NCBI GenBank assembly: GCA_027704905.1
Contig: CM051022.1
Coordinates: forward strand, 10,248,969-10,312,968
Source: Muraenolepis orangiensis
Lineage: Eukaryota > Chordata > Actinopteri > Gadiformes > Muraenolepididae
Length of the DNA: 64,000 nucleotides
Direction of reading: 5' to 3'
Shown here: one piece after another, positions 35,154-48,483 of the stretch
Layout: each line of letters opens with the position of its first letter
Position numbering within the stretch: the stretch's first letter is position 1
The notes under the pieces: generated by a model
Seen by the model: only the letters and a program-made list of their open reading frames with translations
Told to the model about the DNA's origin: nothing
Database searches by the model: none
Made by a program: the position numbers and the translations under genes

Positions 35154-35573
35154 GTATATGATAAAGTCAATAACCTGTAACGTTATGGTTCATCATGTGT
35201 ATCAATTTCTCGTGAACAAACAGGATGAACACAAGACGGATTTGTGTATGTTCTCTCTCTATGGCCCATAGTCGCACTCACATTATGTCTGTGTATCTGC
35301 CTTCTCGAATAGTCTGTACTACATACCACATACGCTGTAGAATGCCAAACAAGAACATAGGCGAATCAGCTTCTGTCTGTACGCTTACATAAAATTCATA
35401 TTTGCTCAACCTTCACACAAGACTTGGCATTCAAAATGTCCAATTATTGGGTTCCATGCTGTCACATCTCATTGTGTGGCATGTGAGGTAGGTATTTTCA
35501 AATTAAGGGTGCAGTTCGACAGCATTAATATCAATATAAACGTCACGTCATAAGATTCCCCTTGCAAGATGTG

Positions 35574-36480
35574 TTCATAATACAATAGCATTGAGAGTGC
35601 CCATCACGGTCACAGTGGGGTTCAAACAAACACCATCGCACCAACTTTAATTAAAATGATATATAAAAGATAACCGTTTCTATGAAATGGGCTGCAGAAT
35701 CACTGGCTGTGTCCAAAGTCACTCACTACTCCATACATAGTGCACTACATTAGTGCTTTCCCCTTTGTATACTGCTGTCGTCGAGAATTCAAGACCTACC
35801 AGAAAAGGTGCAGTGGAACGTCACCTGAAGTAGAGTTTTCTACTAAAACCATGTACCCCGACTTCAGTTTATGACGTCACATAACCATGGCGGCATTAGA
35901 TAAGATTCTAGATTAGATTAAAATGTATTGTCATTGCACAAGTACAGTACAGCGAAAATAATTCGGCATCTAACCAGAGTGCACATGTTGCAGTAAAGTG
36001 CACGGTGATATATCATTTACAGTTTACAGTTGCTAGAAGACAGTCTACTAGGTATAAAAACAGTTATAAGGTTACTTATACAGTATGTGTGAGATATGTG
36101 CATAATAATAGGTATATATATATATATACAGGTAAGTATACAAGTATGTAACAGGTATAGTGATCAGGGGTATGCAATTATGAAAAACAGGATAAATCTA
36201 TATAAATGTACAGTATATACAGAAGGTAGTGAGCAGGGATATGCAGTTCTATCAACAGTTGAAGATTAAAATATATACGGCAGGAACAGTAAAAATGTAC
36301 ACATTTACAGGTATGTTATCAATAAATATGTAGACTATAGGTAGAGGTAGGTAGTTGTGATTACAGTGCAAGGCAGTCGAAGACATTGATGGTGATGTAT
36401 TAGTATTATTATGGGATATATTGAGTAGGGGGTACAGAGTTAAATCCAGGCATCCAGGGAAGTCAATAATAATACTAGTA
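35574..36480 (-). mobile_element. Repeat block: dispersed repeat and antisense L-B LINE tail
   Basis: 35,574-35,710 repeats 30,050-30,220. 35,915-36,480 is an antisense L-B 3' tail (TTTGGCATCTAACC). The interval 35,160-35,574 shows nothing recognisable. Confidence 0.7.
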
Positions 36481-36749
36481 ATACTATAATGTGTTTTCAT
36501 TGACATGTACTTCGATTTCACTGTCATGTCATTTATTTCCTCTTGTACATTTCAATCAATAGGGGAGACTAGTCTGTATTTGTATATAGGCTATAGTCTG
36601 AGTACGTTTTATGCGTTTATAACGTTTAAGATACGTTAGGTATATAAGTGGCGTAAACATAACATGTATAATAGCGTCGTTCCCCCGCCCCCCCCTGTTT
36701 CATTTATGTATGCAATGAAGAGGCTGTACTGCTGTTTTCGTTTGGCGTC

Positions 36750-36962
36750 ATGCCAACCCGGAACGCTTGGAGGTCGGAACTCGGAAAGTTTCAAGTCGGA
36801 AATATTCGAAATATACGACTCGTGAGTCGTATATTTACAACAATTCGCATGCCGCGGTCCAGACATGGAACTCGAAAGCTTCAAGTTGGAAATATACGAC
36901 TCGTGAGTCGTATATTTCAGACACGGAACTCGAAAGTTTCAAGCCGGAAATATACGATCTTC
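36750..36962. repeat. Direct repeats each carrying the same short palindrome
   Basis: A block with GGAACTCGAAAG and TTTCAAGTTGGAAATATACG recurs three times. Two of the blocks contain the palindrome AAATATACGACTC, spacer GT, GAGTCGTATATTT (13-bp arms), at about 36,809-36,836 and 36,890-36,917. No matching family recognised. Confidence 0.75.
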
Positions 36963-37194
36963 AAAGCCTTCATTGTCGATCCCTAGCATTTTCACATTTT
37001 CTAAAATAACTAAAAATAATACATATATATATTTTTTTCAATTGGACCTATAGCTCTGGCTTGTTGATTTGAATCACGCGTAGGTCATTTTACAAACTCT
37101 AATTGGTTATTTGATATTATGCTGAGGTCTATGAATGGCTGCATGCAATTGTGGGTGGCAATAATAATTACCACCCACAAAAATAATAATGCAA

Positions 37195-37840
<646 letters not shown>

Positions 37841-37954
37841 CCACCATCTTCTTCTTCCTTGGCACCCTGATGTATCCTGTCCCTCCCGTTACACTGCCTA
37901 TAGGCACAGCACATTCTTACACTATCTACAACTGCGGAATTCACACTTCTTTAT

Positions 37955-38623
37955 CAGTGGTGGCTGGTGCATTTTTCACCAGGGGGGGCTATACCATTTT
38001 TTATTTACATATTGTTAATTACATTATATACAATTACTTTTTGTATTGAAATGTCGCCCTTCTGTCCATCACTTTCATCATGGCCACGCAAGGCCAGCTC
38101 AAAGGCACCACAGAACTTCACACAGTCTATTATTTTAGACAGGATGTGTTTTTATCCACCTCCTCATTGTGCTTCCTCACGGCAATCCTGTGGCCGTCGT
38201 CCAGCTGCGTAGCAATGTTCACTCTGCCTAGCGTGGCTAGCTTCATAGCATTGTCTTCCGGGGGGGCTGTTCTGAAACAGCCCCCCGAAGACGTTTGGAG
38301 GACGCTGATTGGCTACATTTTATGTCACTCGTTTATATCTTGAATCAGCAATTGGCTAAACTGCTACAGAGACCCGCCTCCGTGGGGCTATTTCTCTACA
38401 GCCCCCCCCAGCATCGTCATACTAGGCATATGTGTACTAGGAAAAGCATATTATGTTGTGCAAATTATTTTAAAATCATATTTTACACATATTTCTGGGT
38501 GCATTCCATATTTTAAACACACACATATGACAATTTCTATATATATTTTTTTATTATTAATGTTTGTGCGTGTGGTTTAGGGGGGGCGGCGCCCCATCGC
38601 CCCCTATGGGCCAGCCGCCACTG
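37955..38623. mobile_element. Non-autonomous hAT-type element with exact 8-bp duplication
   Basis: Inverted ends CAGTGGTGGCTGG and CCAGCCGCCACTG, and an exact 8-bp duplication TTCTTTAT (37,947-37,954 and 38,624-38,631). The 669-bp interior has G- and C-rich mirror segments near both ends but no transposase frame. The 8-bp duplication places it with hAT rather than Tc1/mariner or Harbinger. Confidence 0.88.
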
Positions 38624-38675
38624 TTCTTTATGCTGCTGAGTAGATACATTAAAGCTTCACACACTGTTCACCTTT

Positions 38676-39640
38676 TTATCCTCATATTTGGTGTTTTCAA
38701 TGTATTTGATAGAACGCCATAGGAAGTCCTTTCTTCCTGTGGCCATCACTCTCTATAATTCATCTACCTCGGGTCGTGAGAGGGACAGTGGAGACTCAGT
38801 GACCTGAGGTCAACACACTGTTATTATTTTTTGGTCAACGCACTGTAAATCCTTTCACTGTAATTTTGCACTGTAAATTCAATTTCACTTTTCACATGTC
38901 ACTTTTTCAGTATTCATCGAGTTATTTATTAATATTTTATTACTGCCAATTTGCACTATACGTATTGTTGTGTATTGTATATACCTACGTATTACTGTAA
39001 TAATACTGTAAATTGTGCAATTCATCTATTCATCTATCAATACATTTAGATTTCATTTAGAGTTAATTTAATTATATTTTGTTTGTACTAGTTTTGTTTA
39101 GTTAGTTGTTATTTAGTTTTTAGGTATTAGTATATTTGTGTGTGCATTTATTCCCCCTGTGTCAACTGTTGCACCTTAATTTCCCTCGGGATAAATAAAC
39201 TTATCTTGAATCTTGAATTTAAAAATGTTTTATTTTATTATGTAAAACAATTTGTGGCACACGATAATATTATATTATGCTATATGAATACAGTTGGTTA
39301 TTAAATATTTAAAATAACTATCTAGCGCCATCTAGCCGCCGGAACAAAATATCAAACATATACATCACTTTCCCTTCATTTTTTCTACCAATATAGTACC
39401 AGGCGGAGGAAATCGCTTAATATAAATACCATACTATACTCTCGTTTTTATAAAGGTAAGGGTCATTTGCTGGAATTAAAGCCCCCCCAATTGCTTCTTT
39501 GGTTAAATAGCTTCACTCAACACGCTCTACCGATCACAAATCAATGGACATTGGTCCAAATACAGTGTGAAACGTTGTATGAACGTCACACGAATGCTGT
39601 ACAAAAATTGCATGTTTTTTAAATAGATTTATTCAAATAT
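38676..39640. repeat. Intergenic block, left copy (interrupted by a LINE)
   Basis: Flanking the LINE, ATTATGTAAAACAATTTGTG, GGCACACGATAAT and TACCAGGCGGAGGAAA match the middle (51,770-52,160) and right (59,620-59,990) copies. The block ends where acot copy 1 3' flank begins. Confidence 0.75.
38711..39218 (+). mobile_element. 5'-truncated LINE (family L-A) with end of ORF and 3' tail
   Basis: It begins in the last 30 codons of the L-A reading frame (GAACGCCATAGGAAGTCC) and runs through the same 3' UTR to ATCTTGAATCTTGAAT. It lies inside the left copy of the intergenic block also seen at 51,770 and 59,620, where it is absent. Confidence 0.85.
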
Positions 39641-39769
39641 ATATGTCAAAGGGCAAGTATGTTGATTACAGCCTGAAGGGGTTTCAGTCGTTGTTGATGT
39701 TAAATATGTACATTGACTTTCTGACTCGTATCAATTGGTTCACTGTTGTTTGTGTGTGTGTGTGTGTGT

Positions 39770-41674
39770 TCACAGCTTGGCCTCGGGGGCCAGGGTGGGT
39801 TGGATGTACAGGTACTCCTTCAAGAAGGTCAAGATCCTCCTCCAAGAGTCCTCCTGGGCAGCTGCATGAGCTTTGGGTTCTCCTCCCCACAGCATCACCA
39901 CTGTAACACACATCTCACTCATTGGTACACAGTTCCTCACATGTATGTAAGTAGTAGGCCTATGTAGCACCCTGTAGCACGGCAAAATACCTACTTAATA
40001 GTAGTCCTTATTCCGTCTTATTTTAATCTATATAACTATTCAATGATTTGACTGTACGTGCAATTTTAACCATTTAACCACCTTGCGTGTCCAGAAAAGC
40101 GCTATATTAAATCAAATGTATTATTATAATTAATACTAAACAAGTGGTTTAAAGAAAATGTACCATCATCTGTTTGATGTTGTTGATACACACGTCTTGT
40201 GACGTATGACGTCATACAAGTCATTTTGCTTGCCTGAGCCAGTGTGTGTCACTACGCGCACACGCACGCACGCGGCGTGAGCACAGCACAGCACTTGCTG
40301 TTCTTGTGTTTGTTTGTTGTTTAACAAGCTTACCTTTCTCTTTGCTGTGCACAATGATGAAGTTGCTAGCTCGGATGTGTGGCGTGAAGGGCGGCTCGAT
40401 GAGGTGACCCGCTCCGGGGTACGTCAACGTGGTCAGCAGGTGTCGGTTGCCAGCGACAGACATCATGTTGGCTATCTGAATGGTGGGAAATAGCTTTCTT
40501 AAACATTCGCTTCTTCTGCCAAACTCTATAGGCTCGACATGCCTGTACAAATTGCAAACTGTACAGACATTTTGTTGTATACCTACGGTGGGTTTTGTTA
40601 GCTTTTAAAGCTTAAAAACGAAGCAAGCACAAAATACACTGTATATATATATATATATATATTTAGGGATATAAGTTGGTTTAGTTTCTGTAGTCTTGCA
40701 AAAAAGAATGCATAAACAGTCATTTAGCAGACGCTTTTATCCAAAGCGACAATAGTGTTTCAACTAAGAGAACAACTCGTCACCAGAAGTCAAAAGTGCA
40801 TTTCTCTTCCTAACAAGTCTCCAAGAACCGAGCCAGCACTCAGGTAAAAGTACAATATCCACTTTATGTAAATAAAAACGGTTTCCCACAGATAATCTGA
40901 AAAATCGAAATAATTGATTATCATTGATATTATTGATATTCAAATGATGCTACTTGATAGGGGTGTGTGTGTGTGTGTGCACTCACATCTTCTGCAGACT
41001 CCACGGTGGCCCAGTTCTGATCGTCATCTCCATTGACGAGCAGCAGCGGACACTTGATTCTTCCCACCTGCCCAGAGAAAGCCCAGCGAGAGTCCTTCCA
41101 GTGAATGTCTCATCCCAGATAAGTGTGGTTTGGTTTCAAAATACTCCGGTGTTTTCTAGCACCTACATCAACTTTCAAGGCGGGGTCCGTGGTGATGGGA
41201 AGAATCATGTTTCGCCATATCATGTTATTTTCCTCGTCCTTCCAAGCCTTTCCGTCATTTCTAAGGGGGCAAGTGGTCAATCAACAGCATTACAGCGACG
41301 CTTGACTTTGACCACAGTTCGAATGCCTGACGTTGTGTCGAAGGGCCACTCGTTTGCCACGAGGTGTGAGGGTCTGATAAGTCGCGGATGAGTTGACCTA
41401 TCTACTACCTGTCATACTTCTGAGTGGAAACGCCCACGTGTGATGTCATCAGTGGCTAGATAGACGGTCGTATAATAGGATAATAGGATTTTTTTAGTAC
41501 AGTAAAGCGAAAATAATTTGGCATCTAACCAGGGTGCAAATGTTGCAGTAAAGTGCATGGTAATATATAGTGTACAGTTGATGAATAATATGTAAAAACA
41601 GTCTACTAAAAAAACAACTACTAAAAACAGGTATAAAATAACATAGAGTAGGTATGATATATTTGCAGAATTAT

Positions 41675-41717
<43 letters not shown>

Positions 41718-44700
41718 AGGTATGTATACAAGTATACACAGGTAGTGAGCCGGGGTATGCAGTTGTATCAAAAGATAAATATATATAAATGTATATACAG
41801 CAGGTAGTGAGAAGGGGTGTGTAGTTATATCAGCAGTTGAAGATTAATACATATATATACGGTATGTACAGTAAAAATGTACATGACTATCATACAGGTA
41901 TGTAAACAATAAATATGTCAACTAAAGGTAGAGATAGGGAGTTATGATACAGTGCAAGGCCGTAGAAGACGTTGACGGTGAAAGGGTATTGTCAGCAGGG
42001 TTCAGAGTTTGTTTGTTGGGAAGCAGAGCCCCCCTCTGCTTCCCAACAAACAAACTCTGAACCCTGCTGACAACGATGACAGCACGATGACAGCCCCCCC
42101 ACTGCACCCCCTGTGCAGTGGGGGGGCTGTCATCGTGGTACAGAGTTCAGAGAGATGACAGCTGCTACAAGCGGCAGCCAGCAACAGTTGCTCCCCCTCC
42201 CCTCTTACTTTTTAGTTATTTATTCTTATATTATTGTTGTTTTTATTATAGTTTTTTTTGTTAAGTAGCTGTGCAACCCTCAGCCAGCTATGTTTAGGGA
42301 AGTTTTTGCCGTGTTTCTCATTCTGGGGACACTGTTACTGAACCGCGTCTCCGTCGTGGCGGAGATATAAACCATATCTCCCTTCCATCACCATGGGGAA
42401 CGTGAGGTCGCTAGCGAATAAGATGGACGAGCTAGCGGGCCTGGTGATGACCCAGCGGGTGTACCGGGAGAGCAGCGTGCTTTGTTTCACGGAGACGTGG
42501 CTCAACGAGGACACCCCGGACTCTAATGTTACCGTGGACGGCTTTCTAACCGTCCGGGCGGACAGGACGCACCGCGAGAGTGGCAAGAGGAAAGGTGGGG
42601 GACTTGCTATTCTCGTTAACAACAAGTGGTGTAACCCTGGACATGTTACTGTGAAGGAACGTGTGTGTAGCCCGGACATTGAACTGCTGGCCGTGAGTCT
42701 GCGGCCATACTATCTGCCGCGTGAGTTCTCCCATGTGCTTCTTGTTATTGTTTACATTCCACCGTCGGCAAACGCTGCGCTCGCGTGTAACGTCACCCAT
42801 TCCGCCGTCGCGAGACTTCAGACACAGCACCCTGAAGCATTCATCGCGATATCTGGGGACTTTAACCATGTGACTCTGGCTGCAACACTGCCCACCTTCA
42901 AGCAGTTTGTGGACTGTCCCACCAGGGAAAATAAGACACTGGACCTGCTGTATGCCAATGTTAAGGAGGCATACAGCGCCACTGCCCTTCCTCCTCTTGG
43001 AAGGTCAGACCACAACCTCATCCACCTGCAGCCCCTGTATAGGCCTCTAGTACAGCGGCTGCCTGTGACCACAAGGACTGTGAGGAGATGGTCACAGGAG
43101 GCCGATGAGGACTTGCGGGGCTGCTTTGAGTCAACAGACTGGGATTTCCTCTGTGATTTGCATGGAGAGGATCTTGATGATCTCACGGATTGTATAACAG
43201 GGTACATCAACTTCTGTGTGGACAGTGTTGTTCCCACAGAGACTGTACGCTGTTTCCCCAACAACAAGCCATGGGTCACCCGAGACATCAAGGTCCTGCT
43301 CAATGAGAAGAAGAGGGCCTTCAGAGATGGGGATAGGGAGCAGATGAGGCGGGTTCAGAGGGAGCTGAAGGAGAGGATCCAGCAGGGCAAAGACAACTAC
43401 AGGAGGAAGCTGGAGCACAAACTTCAGCAGAACAACCTGAAGGATGTGTGGAGTGGCATGAGGAGCATCACTGGCTACAAACAACCTGGTAGCCAGACAA
43501 TAGGGGGGGGTCCTGATCGGGCCAACGAGTTGAATTTGTTTTTCAATAGATTCAATGAGTGGGCTCCGGTCTACCCCCCCTCCCCCAGCCCCTCTACAAC
43601 CATTCCCCTCCAGCCCCCCAGCCCTGCTGTCCCCCCTCCCCCACCGTCCCTCTCCAGCATCAACATACCTGTTCTCTCTCCCCCACCACCACTACCTCAC
43701 CCCTCCCCCATCAACACAACAGTGACTCTTCCAGCCCCCACACACGGCTCACATACCTTCACAGCTGAGCAGGTGAGGAAAGTGCTGTGCAGGCTCCATC
43801 CAGACAAGGCTGCAGGTCCTGACGGCGTCAGCCCGAGGGTCCTCAAAACATGTGCTGCCCAGCTGAGTGGAGTCCTGCAGTACATCTTCAACCTGAGCAT
43901 GAGACTGGAGAGGGTCCCTGTGCTGTGGAAGACATCCTGCCTGGTGCCGGTTCCGAAGAAGGCACGTCCCAGCACCTCAAACGACTACAGACCGGTGGCG
44001 CTGACGTCCCACGTGGCGAAATCCTTTGAGAGGCTGGTCCTGACGCTTCTTCGGCCCCTGGTCAGATCATCACTGGACCCTCTTCAGTTTGCCTACCAGC
44101 CGAAACTGGGAGTGGAGGACGCCATCATCTTCCTGCTCCATCGTGCCTACGCCCACTTGGACAGACCCGGGAGCACTGTGAGAATCATGTTTTTCGACTT
44201 CTCCAGTGCGTTCAACACCATCCGGCCTGCCCTGCTGGGAAGTAAGCTGACGGCGATGAAGGTGGACTCTTCCCTGGTGTCCTGGATTACTGACTATTTG
44301 ACGGGTCGTCCACAGTTTGTCAGACTGCAGGACTGTGTGTCTGACACTGTGGTCAGCAGCACTGGTGCTCCACAGGGAACTGTTCTTTCCCCATTCCTGT
44401 TCACCCTGTACACCTCAGACTTCCAATACAACTCTTTGTCCTGCCATCTGCAGAAGTTCTCGGACGACTCTGCAGTTGTTGGTTGTGTCAGCGAGGGAAA
44501 CGATGAGGAGTACAGGGGCGTCGTGGACTCCTTCGTTGAGTGGTGTGAGCTGAACCATATGCAGCTCAACACTGACAAGACGAAGGAGATGGTGGTGGAC
44601 TTCCGCAGGAGGAAATCCACACCCACACCCATTTCCATCAAGGGTGTGTCCGCTGAAGCTGTCCAGGAATATAAATACCTGGGAGTTCATCTGGACAACA

Positions 44701-47700
44701 AACTGGTCTGGGCCAAGAACTCTGAGGCGGTTTACAAGAAGGGCCAGAGCCGTCTTTACTTCCTGCGGAGGCTCCGGTCCTTCAACGTTTGCAACAAGAT
44801 GCTGAATGTGTTCTACCAGTCGGTGGTAGCCAGTGCCATCTTCTCCGGAGTCGTGTGCTGGGGAAGCAGGTTGAGATCAGCAGACGCCAACAAGATCAGC
44901 AGGATTGTCAGGAAGGCTGGCGCTGTCCTGGGGGTCCAGCTGGACTCCTTGTTGGTGGTGTCTGAGAGAAGGATGCTGCGCAAGCTGCGTAGTATCCTTG
45001 ACAACAACTCTCACCCTCTCCATCAGGTGCTGACCTCATATAGAAGCACCTTTAGCAACAGACTCATTCCACCCAGGTGCACCACAGAACGCCATAGGAA
45101 GTCCTTTCTTCCTGTGGCTATTAGACTCTATAATTCCTCTACCTCGGGTCGTGAGAGGGACAGTGGAGACTTAGTGACCTGAGGCCAACGTACTTATTTT
45201 TATTTTATTTTTGGTCAACGCACTGTAATCATCTCATTGTACTTTGCACTGTAAATTCTATTTCAAATCCGAATTCACTTTTCACTTTTTCACTTTTCAC
45301 ATGTCACTTTTCAGTTCTTTTCAGTTGAGTTATTTATTAATATATTATTACTGCCAATTTGCACTATACGTATTGTTGTGTATTGTATATACCTACGTAC
45401 TACTGTTATAATACTGTAAATTATCTTCACTTATCAATACATTTAGACTTCATTTAGAATTATTTTAACTATTTTTGTTTATAATAGTTTTATTTTAGTT
45501 AGTTGTTGTTTTGTTTTTTAGCTTAGGTTTTAGTATTCTTGTGTGTGCATTTATTCCCCCTGTGTCAACTGTTGCACCTTAATTTCCCTCGGGATTAATA
45601 AAGTTTTCTGAATCTGAATCTGAATCTGAGGGGAAGAAGCTGTGCCTAAGCCTGGTTGACTTGGAGCAAAGGTTTCTATAGCGCCTTGTGGAGGGGAGGA
45701 GGGCAAACAGTCCATGGTTGGGGTGAGAGGTGTCTTTGACAATTTGTTGTGCCTTCCTCAGACAGTTTGTGGTGGGTAGCGTTTATTACAGAAAGGGGTA
45801 ATCCAACCATGCGTTAGGTGGTTTTCACCACCCTCTGCAGCGCTTTCCGGTCGCAAACAGTGCAGTTGCCGTACCACACTGTGATGCAGTTGGTGAGGAT
45901 ACTTTCAATGGCACACCGGTAAAAGTTCACCAGAATCTGAGGGGACAGGTGGGCTTTCCTCAGTCTCCTCAGGAAGAAGAGACTCCGGTGAGCCTTCTTT
46001 ACCAGTGAGGCAGTGTTGAGGGACCAAGAAAGGTCCTCGGAGATGTGGACCCCCAGGAATTTGAAGCTGGAGACACACTCGAACCCCGCCCCGTTGATGA
46101 GAATGGGGGCGTGTGTGCAAGCTCTGGTCTGAAGTCCACGATCAGCTCCTTGGTCTTCTTGGTGTTGAGGGCCAGGTTGTTGTCCGCGCACCACGCCACA
46201 AGGTGCTGGACCTCCTCCCTGTAGGCTGCCTCATCGTTGTTCTTGATGAGGCCCACCACCGTTGTGTCGTCTGCAAACTTGATGATGGTGTTTGTACCAT
46301 GAACAGGAGTGCAGTCGTGGGTGAAAAGGGAGTAGAGGAAAGGGCTCAGCACACAGCTCTGGGGGACACCGGTATTCAGGGTGAGGGTGGAGGAGGTGAG
46401 AATGTCTAACCTGACTGACTGGGGCTTGTTGGTTAGGAAGTCCAATAACAAGTTACAAACAGAGGGGTTAATGTCAAGATTCTTGGTTTTCATAAGGTCA
46501 CCAAGTTTGCGGATGTGAGCATTCTCACGTGGGTGATGCTCTCATCCAGGTGGGAGAGAGCAGAGTGACGGGCTGAGGAGATGGCGTCTTCCGTGCTCAT
46601 GGTTTCATTGTATCCCTGGCTAAACAGTAGGCCTGTGCATTTCCAGAGCAGTGCCACGTGCCTTTAGGAGTAGGCGCACCTCTCTGTTTATTATAAATGT
46701 TATCACAAATGATATAACCTTTATTTGATCACTAGTTCATTTAGCACACTTTGTATAAATTATCCTTGCACCTAGAGGAAGCTCCCTTGACCTCCAACTG
46801 AAAGATGTGTATTGTATTAGTATTGGGAACCTATTGGGAGCATTAACGAGGCGCCCTGCTTAAACCATGATAACTCCTGTTTGCTTTGAGGTTCTTTGTA
46901 TCCCTTGGTGTTTGTGCTTCCAGTGTGACTGTAAAACTCATGAACATTCGTTGTCTCACTGAAGATTGCTTGCTTAATACTGCCAGAGTGCTTTTCCATG
47001 ACCACGCTCCATTAAGTTGAATGCTTTGCGGTCAAGAAGTGTCCTACAGGAGATACTTTTGCATCTCTTACCGGCTCATTGCCTTTTCCATGACACCGTG
47101 TGTGGATATTGGGTAGATGTGACTGCCACTGACACAAACACAGCAGCGAGGCTAAAAGAAACAGAATAAGAAAAGGGTCACTATGGGTGATCAAAAATAG
47201 GACGTGTAAACTCAGACATAAAAATGTCTGAGATATACAGGTATACTTACTCTGGCGATCTTGGAGTAGGCGGCTACAGTAATGGCCACTGAAGTGCCGA
47301 GCGAAAGGCCGAGAATGCCCACTCTGTCACTGATCACCTGCGGGTGCTCTTGGATGATCTGAAATGCCGTCTGTGTATAAAAGGGTTTATAACATGAATG
47401 GGGAACAAAGACAATGTAGAGAATTTCATTTAACAGACACTTTCAAGTCACTCTAAACCAGGGGTGTCCAAACTATTTTCATTGGGGGCCACAGACAGAA
47501 TGTCTGTGTATGCCTACTGTGCACAACTGTGGGTTTGAAACCCAGAACCGCCTCAAACATCCTAACCACTATCCTGCCGCCTCTCCCAATATAAATCACT
47601 GTAGTGTAAATATATTGATGTGATCGATTGATTGATCAATTCCAGTATAATCCACGATCAGCTCCTTGGTCTTCTTGACGTTGAACAGCCTCGCCCTCAA

Positions 47701-48400
47701 CATCAAGAAGACGAGCTGATCGTGGACTATAGGAAGCAGAGAGGAGAGCACGGCCCTATCTCTATCGATGGTGTTGCAGTAGAGACAGGCGTCTGAGGAA
47801 ATTCAGCATGGGCCCCCGCATCCTGAGAACATTCTACACCGGCACCATCGAGAGTGTTCTTACAGGGTGTATCACCGCCTGGTACGGGAACTGCACCGCA
47901 CTCGCGCGCAGAGCGCTTCAAAGGGTGGTGCGGACGGCCCAGTATATCGTTGGAGGTGAGCTCCCCTCCCTCCTGGATATATACAACAAGCGGTGCGTGG
48001 CCAAGGCCAAACGCATCATAAAAGACATTGCCCACCCCAGCCACGAACTGTATTCACTTTTACCGTGAATACAGTTTATAACTGTTTATAACTGCTGTCT
48101 GTCGTCGGGTATTGCACATAAGATTTTCACTCATTGCTTATACTTGTGTAAATTGTGAAGTGACAATAAACTTGACTTGACTATAAGTCTTAGCAGGCTC
48201 ACGGCACGCACACAAACAGAGACACGTGCCCCACCTCAAAGTAGCCAATCCCAAAATTCGACGGGGAGTCAGAGCTGTGGTCGAGGTATTTGAGCGCCAT
48301 GGCGGCAAAACCGTGGGACGCGAGCAGCGCTGCGCGGTACTCCACCAGCCCCCCTCCCCCACCCCACATGTCCAGCACACCGGGGAAAGGTCCGGGGCCT

Positions 48401-48436
<36 letters not shown>

Positions 48437-48437
48437 G

Positions 48438-48483
<46 letters not shown>

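Larger units (their letters stand above)
41490..46620 (-). mobile_element. LINE family L-B copy, split by a younger LINE
   Basis: An antisense L-B element in acot intron 6. Its coding part is at 45,626-46,620 (FADDTTVVGL, NTKKTKELIVDF on the minus strand, with frameshifts). Its 3' UTR is at 41,490-42,164. The two halves rejoin exactly when compared with the uninterrupted copy at 58,920-58,985 (CAGCTG then AGGGGAAGAAGC in antisense). RT fragments, endonuclease missing: dead and 5'-truncated. Confidence 0.85.
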
